In this document: piece by piece, positions 53,470-63,033 of the stretch
Position numbering within the stretch: position 1 is the stretch's first letter
How the letters are laid out: every line of letters starts with the position of its first letter
Assembly (NCBI RefSeq): GCF_964355755.1
Contig: NC_092670.1
Location: forward strand, 31,111,795-31,175,794
Source of the DNA: Antedon mediterranea
Taxonomy: Eukaryota > Echinodermata > Crinoidea > Comatulida > Antedonidae
Direction: 5' to 3'
DNA length: 64,000 bases
Position numbers and translations under genes: made by a program
The notes under the pieces: model-generated
What the model was told of the DNA's origin: nothing
Seen by the model: only the letters and a program-made list of their open reading frames with translations
Database searches by the model: none

Positions 53470-56400
53470 AGATGTATTGTCCCCCAAAAAATGAAAAATA
53501 AAGACGAAAAAAATCAAATTTAGAATAGACCGTTTTGTAGTTAACATAAAGTTATTCACTTCCACCGAAAAAAAATTCGAAAAAAATATTGATTTCGCTT
53601 ATAAAAAAATCAAAATAAGTTTACCATTTTTTCGAACTCATTGGCTCAGAAATTAGGCCGGTAGAGCTAACTCATACATATGCATGATATGTTAATGAGC
53701 ATCCACACAGCAGAGATCTGATCTAACAATGGACGATGCACGTTGTATGGTACAACAACACCACCAGAGAAGATCGACGCGACTCGACTGTGGGTTTCCC
53801 TGGGATGGCTGATCGTATAAATATGTAAAGCTGAGCTGGTAATTTGTCGGTATGTAGGCCTAGACGGTTATTTTAAATATAATAATATATATAACGCAAT
53901 AATAACAGGAAGGTAAATTAATTAACTTAGCCTGGGATTTTTTCAGTTCAGGGCTAGGCCTAGAATAATTAATACATGCTGCTGCATAACTAGGCTAGTA
54001 GCAAGCAGACTGTGACAATCGGGTCCCTGCAGAAGATGCCCAGCTAGGCCCTATACATTGTACTCTTCATAGACTGGCCTAGGCTATATGCCATCAATCT
54101 TAGCTACATTCCGAAAATACAGCCAGCTTGCTGTACCATATATATTTACAGTTGAAGCTTGTTTAACTAATTTTTATGATAAAAATAAAACAAACATTTT
54201 TCAGGGAAAATGGTTGCAATACAAGCCTGAAATTGAGAACCTTCCAGCAGCACTGTACAAGTAGACAGAGGGGAAAAGCCAGCTTAGCCATTTTACAACA
54301 CAAACAAATGTTCTCTGTACTGTAGTAAGTCAAATATTTATTTTCTATTTTTATAAGTTATAACATTATAAGTAATGTGTTTTAATTACCATAGAAGGTA
54401 GTATACTTATTTGACTATGTCAAAGTAAGCAATTTCACTAGCCCAATTTTGCACTAAATATGCATGATCTATTTTTTCCAGATTTTCATACTTTGCTTTT
54501 ACTTTTTTTAAAGACGTTGAGCTGATGAAGACTGGAACAGAGGTCACCCAAAGACAACAATGATAGACTCGGTATTGGAATATGATTGGATATTGCAGGA
54601 AAAATATTTCTGACTCTCCTGCTGCATTCGGCCAATATGTTCTTGTCCAGCTTGTAAAATATTGTATAATTTTTTTGTATTATATGTACAGTATATTATT
54701 TTGTAAACATAACATTCAATAAATAAAAAAAAACTACTACAACAGTACACAGGATAAATTCTTCAAATTTACTTACACTTCATAATTTTACTGTAAATAT
54801 TACAGTGCAAAAGGAGTTAATAAAATATATATATACAGTATATCTTATTGAATTCCTGTATTGTTTTTTGTGTCAATTTTTCTACTAATTATCAATGTGT
54901 TGATTGTGGCAGTAATTACGACAGCTATTGTCTTCTAAGATCGCTCACATCCATTACAAAGTGTCATTTTAATAGTAAGAAACGTTTCAATAAATTGTGA
55001 ATGTTGCCACTGTACGATACATTTTATGTTTCTCACTACTTGCTCTTAAGAGTCTTATTACTCTAGTAGCTAGATCAACTTTCGTATGCACTTTGAGGTC
55101 TAGAGAATTTGACTTCAGAAATTGGTTTAGGGTGGTCAAACAATCATTTTTGGCTTGGTTACACATTTTGAAAATGTGGCGAAAGGTCAAAAGGTCAGGG
55201 TCAAAGGTTATGAGATCAAACACCATTATGTCCTTAAATCTCGACAACCACTGGTCACAGCGAGGTAATTTTGGTCTCAAATTGATCAGAAGGTATACAT
55301 TCATATTCAGTCTAATGAAACATTTTAGTCGAAAATGACCGGAAATGCCATTTCTGACCTTTGACCCATAAACCAGGGCATGTCTGTATCTCGACCGTAA
55401 CTATTGGCCGTAGAGACTTGAATTTGGGCTCAAATTGTTCGAAATATACATTTAGTTATTTGTTACACATTTTGTACAATCATGTAATAAAAGCTATCGG
55501 AGACCACAATAATAGACCAAGTCATTGTCATTATTACGTAACACTGTTGCATAATAGTTTTGAATGTCAACGACAAAACTTATACATATACACGTCTGTT
55601 CCCAGTGTAGATAATAAAACAATATATATTTCTGGATATTTATTATCAATACCACTAGAAACTTTGACATGTTTTAGGTACTGAATGCATTGACAATAAA
55701 AGCATCAGAAGTTTATCATGATAAAATCATACTACAACACTGTACTACAGTACACAAGGGTGTTTTCAGGAAAGCTGGACATATTGTACAATATTAATGA
55801 AACTATGTATTGGCATTTAAAAGTTACAAACAAATAGATGATAGAATGAAGATCCATTATGAGTGCAATCGTGTCAGGATAATGATGTGTCATTGTTTTA
55901 TATCATTATACTGGCACCTGGAGGAGAAGATTCATTTAATGAAATCTATCACTTTTATTTTAAAAGACAGAAACATTTCGTTAAAAAGCATAAAGAGGAA
56001 AACGAATCATGTATTAAGTACCTTTTATCAGTTGAGAAACGAAATACAATTATTAAAATTAGAGTATTCCTTCAAATAAACGCCACCATTCCCTCCAATA
56101 GAACACCATGTGGAATAAACGCCCCGCCACATGCATTTACACAATAATTGTATCACGTCAACACATTTCATTAACTACCATAATCTACAATTTACCAAGC
56201 ATTTTGACATAATTTTATCACTTTTTTATATTAATTGTGCAGTATTTTTTTACATCTAGGTGGTATTTATTTGATTATACATGTTACCATATTATACCCC
56301 AAATAAAGATGCCTCCTTTCCCCCTAAAAACCCTTTTGAACAATAAATGCCTGGGGCGTTTAATCGGATACATATGGCAAGTTACTTCTAGCATTCTGAA

Positions 56401-58193
56401 AAGAACTGTTGAGCTTAACGTTTCTATCAAAATGTCCTCGGGGACAGCAATAACTAGTACTTGAAATTAAAACAATTTAAAGTATCAGTTATTGCATAAC
56501 ATTACTGTCTAAGGATAAGTTGTGTTTTTTGTTTGAAACATTAGTAATAGTATTTCTGTTCATCTTTTAACCACATTTTCTATTACAATGAATGTAAATA
56601 TGTATATTTCGAACAATTTGATACCAAATTTAAGTTTCTACGACCAGTACATACAGAGATATGAAGATGCCCTGGTATGTGGGTCAAAGGTCAGAAATGG
56701 CATTTCTGATCATTTTTGACTAAAATGCCCCATTAGATGGAATATAAACGCATGCCTTCTGAACATTTTGAGACCAAAATTGACTTGCTGCGACCAGTGG
56801 TTGCAGAGATACAAGTACCTTTTTTTATTTGTTCAAATAACCCTTGACCTTGACCCTTTGACCTTTTGTAACATTTTTCAAAATGTGTAACAAATAACAC
56901 AATATATATTTCGAAGAATTTAAAACCAAATTCAAGTGTCTACGACCAGTAGTTACGGAGATACATACATGCCCTGGGTTGTGGGTCAAAGGTCAGAAAT
57001 GGCATTTCCGGTCATTTTTTACTAAAATGTCCCATTAGACTGAATATAAATGTATACCTTCCGATTAATTTAAGACCAGAATTACCTCGTTGTGACCAGT
57101 GGTTGTTGAGATTTAAGGACATATTTATGTTTGGTCTTATGACCTTTCACCTTGACCTTTTGACCTTTCGCCACATTTTCAAAATGTGTAACCAAGCCAA
57201 ATATGATTGTTTGGCCACCCTAAACCAATTTCTGAAGTCAAATTCTCTGGACCTCAAAGTGCATACGAAAGTTGATCTAGCTACTAGAGTATATTGTTCA
57301 ATCAATCAACCTAAAAAAAAAAGAAATTTGTGTCAAAATATCTGCATAAAATGTTTATTTGCGGAATGTTAATTTGAACCTATTGCATTTGATACAGAAA
57401 ATATTTTTTAAATATTGCATCAGTAAAACATCCAAAACAATATTTAGATTTTCTTTTTTTTTTAATTTTCACTGCCGAATAGATAGTTGAAATCTTTAAA
57501 AATTAAACCAATTCATCATGATTAAAACAAAAATACATCCCTTCTGGTGGTGGTCTACTGTAGCCCTAGCTAGCAGTGTACTGCCTAGGCCTACTACACT
57601 CTACTTCTAGAGACAGAAGTAGGCAGCAGTTAGGCTACTCGAGACTGTCAGTGCTAGTAGTACTAGGCCTAGCCTAGTAGTAGTAGTAGACTAGTAGTAC
57701 AGTAGCAGCAAATTCGGGCCTAGGCCTAGCTAGGCCTCTCCTGTTAGCGAAACAAAAACTCACCTAAATAAATAAGATTCAACATCAAAGTCACCAACTG
57801 TAATTCTAACTTAGCATTCTGCTAGCTATAGTTTTCGTGTTTTCTTCAAGATTCGTCTCGCATCACTACTCGACTCTCTCGCACGCATGGCATTGCTATC
57901 GTTGTTGGCTGTGTTGATTTGGAAAGCGTCATCATCCACACGATGTATCCATACAATATGAATATTTATGAGCTAACTCAGGTCAAGGGTTAAATTAAAC
58001 CGGAACACATTTGTCTTCCAGACAAATTGCTTCCGGTTGGTTAATTTTTGCATTAAATTGCGATTTTCCCGTGTAAAAAATTATTTTTTTCAATCCAAAT
58101 TGAGGTCAAAGTGAATAACTTTTATGTGCAATTAAAATGGCCTATTCAACAAAAATATTGAAAAAAAAAATTTTTCAGGGGGACAATACATCT
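53470..58193. mobile_element. TTAA-flanked DNA transposon, copy X2
   Basis: Begins at the TTAA shared with X1 (53466-53469) and ends at TTAA 58194-58197 with GGGGGACAATACATCT. Total length is 4724 bp including a 2.2-kb insertion at about 55048-57290. Outside the insertions it matches X1 closely over about 2.4 kb, with scattered indels. CTAGTAGTA-rich sequence near 57650-57700 is expanded relative to X1. No intact coding frame remains. Confidence 0.8.
55048..57290. mobile_element. 2.2-kb long-inverted-repeat element inserted in X2
   Basis: X1 is uninterrupted at the matching site (about 52600). The ends mirror each other: ACTCTAGTAGCTAGATCAAC on the left and GTTGATCTAGCTACTAGAGT on the right. 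The arms extend roughly 430 bp on the left and 700 bp on the right, where a 300-bp unit is tandemly duplicated (56590-56885, 56890-57190). The arms contain repeated GGGTCAAAGGTCA motifs. The middle (55480-56580) has open frames without recognisable domains. The left junction has about 9 bp of extra filler, so the target duplication is unclear. Confidence 0.75.
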
Positions 58194-58204
58194 TTAAGGC
58201 CATC

Positions 58205-58396
58205 TCAGACAGCGTACGACGAAACGTCTAGTAGCGACGCGTCGGTGACGTGCGAGTCGTCTTGAGATTTCTTTCCATTGTTATGTATGTTGTCTATAAC
58301 AATCTTTTCTTTTTGTTTTTCGTATTGTCGTGTTTTTTTTCTAAGTAATTCTTTTATATGTTTTTCTATGTTCGGCATAAATTTGGAACTTTGCAT
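58205..58396 (-). CDS. Possible small Lys-rich exon or relic
   Basis: The minus-strand frame reads PNIEKHIKELLRKKTRQYE, then IVIDNIHNNGKKSQ and DASLLDVSSYAV before a stop. An acceptor-like CATCTAGTTTAG lies about 40 bp upstream of the first Met, with an open frame between (DNLEK). The composition is protein-like and predicts a basic coiled coil. It abuts the TTAA at 58194-58197 and the dispersed repeat, so it could be a terminal host exon or a repeat-borne relic. I cannot identify it. Confidence 0.25.
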   Translation of the reverse strand: MQSSKFMPNIEKHIKELLRKKTRQYEKQKEKIVIDNIHNNGKKSQDDSHVTDASLLDVSSYAV

Positions 58397-58411
58397 CTTC
58401 TCTAAATTGTC

Positions 58412-58975
58412 TAAACTAGATGGTCGTGCCCACAGATGGTTCTCGAATACATAATAATTTCAGCGTTAAAAAACTGACGATTTCATATGTACAATAATGC
58501 AGGACAATAAGACACTGTGATTTATGTACTCAACTAAAATTAGCACCCTGGGAATTACTTCCGAAAGAGAAACTTGTCGCAAAATGAGACCAATTGTTTA
58601 AGTCAAATTTAAACAAACTTAATTTGTGTTTTGTATGTAACATTATGGTTGAGGGATGGGGAAGAGGATGGGTGCAAATAGCAACAATTTTTAAATATAT
58701 TCTTTATCCATTTAGTAACGAATTATTAATTGTTTTCATGTTTTACAAATAATATACCACTAAACACAGTAAAACATTGCGATATAATTGAAACTTTCAC
58801 CGTCCTAGTCGATTGAAATAGTACAGTACATGTAACGATACACTACGACATATATATGTTTATATAATGTTTAACAATTTGTGAAAACCACCTCTCTATT
58901 CGGGGCAAATCATAAATTCGATTTAATCGTTAATAAATATTAAATTATCTAACTCAACTTAATTAGTAGGCCTAA
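58412..58975. repeat. Right copy of the inverted dispersed repeat
   Basis: Reverse complement of parts of 48126-49312: GTGCCCACAGATGGTTCTCG, AATTACTTCCGAAAGAGAAA, AATTTTTAAATATATTCTTT, TAGTCGATTGAAATAGTACA and ATCTAACTCAACTTAATTAG appear in mirrored order. It lacks the 600-bp segment at 48220-48820. The pair encloses the X1/X2 block. Confidence 0.75.
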
Positions 58976-59161
58976 TGGTTTTCAATTGTTTCTAGAGTCA
59001 ATTCATACTTAAAGTGCTAGTGCCACAGACTTTAAATTAAGATATTAATGATTTTTTGGGTAGACTTAATGTCTATAAATCTTGACCGAAATTTGCATTG
59101 ACCTACTTTTAACGGTATGGCCGTAATCGCCTCTTAATTAGGAACGTTAATATGCCCTCGT

Positions 59162-59230
59162 ACTTTATAAGCGTGACGTCACAGGCAGAAGACATTCTAC
59201 TTCCGCCTTTTAAAACAACACACGTGCATG
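59162..59230 (+). promoter_or_regulatory. Putative core promoter of the THAP/DDE gene
   Basis: A TATA-like TTTATAAG (about 59164-59171) is followed at 59174-59181 by TGACGTCA, a perfect CRE palindrome. An ETS-like ACTTCCGCC lies near 59202. These sit 120-190 bp upstream of the first ATG of the transposase gene. No other promoter-like cluster is visible between the repeat at 58412-58975 and the gene. Placement is by motif only. Confidence 0.4.
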
Positions 59231-59353
59231 CATGAGACGCTGGTTTACTACTAATAATATATACTGTATACTGCTTTCTACTGGTACTAATTGTTATTTT
59301 CAACTATTATTATTGTCAGCTACTTTTTTATTTATCTATTATAATAAATCAAT

Positions 59354-62127
59354 ATGCCTTCTCGCTGTGTTGCTGCGAATTGTGATCATGAAAATAACTT
59401 ATTGTTTCGGTGGCCAAAGGACAGTTTCATCGCCAGGCAATGGACAAGATTTTTACGTACAAAACGCGATAAATGGAAACCCACAGCTCGATCAGTGCTC
59501 TGTTTTAAGCATTTTTCAGACGATTCATTTACAAACATGGGTCAATTCAAAGCTGGTCTAGCTACAAAGTAAGTATTTGTTAATTAGATGAATTTACTTT
59601 TAATATTTTACCTTCAACAAAAACTGCATAAAATACGTTCGCCGTCGCTATTGTTAGGCCTGCTGGGCCCGCTGGGCCAAGCCTAGCTTCTAGGCGCGCC
59701 GGCACATAATTTGCAGTAACATTAAAACTACTGTACATACATACAGTACAGTTGCTCCGCCTGATATATATGTATAGTATTTACTTTATGTTGGTTTATC
59801 TTTAAATAAACTTAACATAATTAATAAGTAATAGTAACCGTTTTGCCTACACCACACAGATAACTCAACTAGGCCTAACCTAGTTGTTATGTATTTGGCT
59901 TATTACATTAATAATAATGGGATAAGGGCTAGCCTAGCCAGGCCTAATTAGTACTACTGAATGCTGTACAAACATGATGGAGGTTAGTCAATGCCTACAC
60001 TGTTATGCTCAGTAGGAGAATGTCCTGTCGGTGTAAGTGGGAACTAACAACTATATTATAATTATATTGCTTACGTTATTTTGCCCTTAATATTAACTAG
60101 ACAACGGTTTCCTCACTACTTTTAGGCTTTTACTGAATGCCAAAACAGCGGTACCAACAATACATGTTGTGAGGGAGACATCCGACGATGGTGGTCAGGT
60201 GGCCAAAGAGTGTACAGCACAGAGGTTAGTGTAATAGATTCAATAAATAAAAGAAAAAATGTTTAGGTTTGTCTGATATTTATTTATTAATAGTATTAAT
60301 ATTCATTCCAACAGGTCAGCATTTGTTAAAAGAGAAAAGGCGGGAGTGATCAGGGAGCTTATTACTGGAACAGAGGATGAGGAAGAGGATGAACAGGAGC
60401 TGGCAAGTGTATACGATAAGCCTCTTATGGTGTCCAGAGGCACACAGACACGAAAGCAAAGAAAACGTGTTCGGCGAAGAAAAATGAGCAAAGCTAAAGT
60501 CGTGGCACCCAAAAAAGCCAAACCAACATACAAAGAACAATCGTCTGATGAAGATGATGAAGATTTTGATGAGTCGACAGAAGATGATAGCGATTCAGAT
60601 TATCGACCGGAAGAGGATGTATCGGTTTCAGATGGTGAGGATACAGAGATGGAAGATGATGAGATGAAAGGATTTAATGGGGATGCACATAGACAGCCAA
60701 AATACATTGTTTTTCACAATCACCTACTGATGCTACTTTCTATATGCCTTTCCTGTTTTTCCAGTAAAGTTCAAGTATGTTGTCGTAACAAGGGAAGCGT
60801 GCTTATTGCAAACATAAGATGCTTATGTTGCCACACTAACCGCGAGTGGAAAAGTCAGCCAGAAGCTAGAGGTACCCCAATGGGTAACATTCTACTAAGT
60901 GGGGCTATTCTTTTTTCTGGCTCAACACCCACACAATTTTTAAGAGCGCTAAAAAGTATAAATGTGAGCGCCATTAGTAAACGTACTTTTTTCCGTCACC
61001 AACAACATTTCTTACACAGAGTTGTAAGGAATAATTGGTTTTCTAAAAGGGATAAGCACTTTGCTGAATTACAGGGCAAGGATATTTCTATTGGAGTAGA
61101 TGGACGCTGTGACAGTATGGGCCACAGTGCAAAATATGGTTCATACACATCAGTTGACTTGACCGAAAATAAGATTTTGAATGTTGAATTAGTTCAGAGT
61201 AGTGATGTTAAATCATCTTATCATATGGAACTTAAGGGTCTACAAAAAACATTGGATGTCTTTAAAGATTTCAAAGTAAATATAAGTACAATTGTTTCCG
61301 ATAGACATAGACAACTACAAAAATATTTAAGGGATAATTTTCCAGACATTAAGCATTATTTTGACTGCTGGAACATTGCAAAAAGTATTAAGAAAAAGAT
61401 CCAGGCCATATCAACAAAAAAATCGTGTAACCTTTTAGGTAATTGGCAAAAATCTATTTCTAACCATTATTACTGGTGTGTAATGTCCACCAACATTGAT
61501 GAAAAAGATATCATTGAAGCAAAGTGGAAGTCTGTGGTAAGACATGTACAAAATCTTCATACTGGACATCCTGAACCATATACGGAATGTGCCCATCCGG
61601 TAATGTCTCCTTCAGACCAACGGTTAACAAAGTGGTTGACTGCTGATACTGAAGCTTGTGATGCCTTACAAAAATTTGTTGAAACCAAAAGGTTGGTGAA
61701 GGACATTCGCAATTCTTCACCTCATGGGCAAACGTCATCAATGGAAGGGTACCATAGCCTTATTAATCGTTTCGCTCCTAAAATGTTATACTTTTCATAT
61801 AGTGGAATGAAGAGTCGACTTTTCATAGCTGCTCTTCACTATAATGAGAACAGTACCAGAGAACAAATGGTAAATAAGGCTGGAGAAAAGCAATACGTAA
61901 TATCATTTCCCAAGTACAAGAAAGGGGGTTACATTGTTAAAAAACTTTTAACAGAATGCACATATAATTATGTTGATGAGTTATTCAAGAGTCTTCTTGA
62001 GGTTGTTATGGAACCAAATCTAGATGCATTTACAGAGACCATACCACCATCATTGTGCGCAGCATTTGAAAGACCTGAAAAAAGTGCTGCAGTTGCCCAA
62101 CATACAAGCCGGTTTAAAAACCAGTAA
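59354..62127 (+). CDS. THAP-domain Kolobok-like DDE transposase (three exons, intact)
   Basis: Three exons, 59354-59568, 60126-60224 and 60315-62127, join through AAA/GTAAGT, TTTTAG, GAG/GTTAGT and CAACAG sites into an open frame of 708 codons ending in TAA. Residues 1-84 are a THAP zinc finger, which binds DNA: MPSRCVAANC, then LCFKHF (C5, C10, C50, H53) and the closing AVPTI. Residues 120-225 are acidic stretches around a basic RKQRKRVRRRK nuclear signal. The DDE core has Asp in VDGRCDS (about 367), Asp in VSDRHRQ (about 434) and Glu in SSMEGYHSL (about 582), with a CLCCHTNREW motif before it and FDCWNIAKSIKKK between. VDGRCDSxGHSAKYGSYT is the Kolobok-type signature as I know it. AATAAA follows at 62191-62196. 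Potentially active or domesticated. Confidence 0.85.
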
Positions 62128-62616
62128 TAACTTGACACCATGTTTATTAATCATATAAATGAATTGAACACAGCATATTATTGTAGACATAATAAAATTT
62201 TTGAAATATTCACAATGTACTGTATTTTCATTCATTTTTTCCCCAATAACAATGTATATGAATGAGAGAAGCAATAAAATCAAAATGAGTTTCAAATTGT
62301 ATAAATTATTACTTTATTTAATTTCAAAAAATTACTAAACTAATACTAACTAGATTTAATTCGTCACTATGACGAATTATAGGTTATATGCATTGATTTA
62401 AATAAAGATAATTGATTTTTAAAAGATATATTGATTGATTGATTTTCTCAGAATCTTTAATTATTTATAATATATGATAGGACCTTGCTAACGCGAATAC
62501 AATAGTCGGTATCACAATCCGATCAAAGATCCCTCTGCGTATAATGTCATAAACCACATTTGTTGTTACATATTTAGTAATTGTCGGCGCAACGGTAAAA
62601 CAAAACAACTACTAAA
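62128..62616. other. 3' flank of the transposase gene, no further gene
   Basis: Contains the AATAAA at 62191-62196 and a second AATAAA near 62272. A small palindrome, AATTCGTCACTATGACGAATT, lies at about 62359-62380. I could not find a terminal inverted repeat matching any sequence upstream of the gene, so the right end of the source transposon is lost or lies elsewhere. Confidence 0.5.
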
Positions 62617-63010
62617 TGTATACAGTAAACTATGCAATTTATTCCAAGTGAATCAAGTGAGGATTCTCAATAAATAGATAAAATATACAATATACAATAT
62701 TTGATAAGACAGAGCAATAAACGGTGTAGCTAAGATGCTGGTTGAGAAAAGAGTGTGTTAATAATGTGGTCAGTGCATGGTAATATTGGGCTTGGCCCAT
62801 CTCATCTGACCAATTAGGATTAAGAGAATTAATGTGGTTTTCTGTTAGAGTCATTAACATTCTTAAAATCCATTAGCTAGAAAAGTGAAGGTAACAGGAA
62901 GGTAACCTGTCAATGTGAGGTTAAATAAAGAGATATATAGAGGATGTATAAATAATCAAATTAAAAGTAAATGTTGAATTGTTTAAAAGCTATGTGGTAG
63001 GTCTGCTACA
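62617..63010 (-). repeat. Putative 3' LTR of a second Gypsy-type element
   Basis: On the minus strand it starts TGTAGCAGACC directly after a polypurine tract (GGAAGGGGGCTCC, 63011-63023). It ends with a TACTGTATACA terminus at 62617. AATAAA on minus (plus TTTATT at 62638-62643) lies about 20 bp before the end, as expected for an R/U5 region. A TATATA occurs at about 62934. The other LTR lies outside the window, so the outer end is a best guess. Confidence 0.55.
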
Positions 63011-63033
63011 GGAGCCCCCTTCCAGTGAAAGAA

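Noticed and set aside
54987-55338. Overlapping open frames of about 105-113 codons on both strands
   Set aside because: They fall in the inverted arm of the insertion in X2. The same sequence reappears as another open frame at 57103-57372, so these are repeat by-products.
55810-56147. Two overlapping open frames in the middle of the X2 insertion
   Set aside because: No recognisable domain, AT-biased composition and no splice context. A transposase cannot be supported.
59232-59561. 109-codon frame overlapping the THAP exon
   Set aside because: It is out of frame with the THAP domain, whose zinc ligands and splice phase define the real frame starting at 59354.
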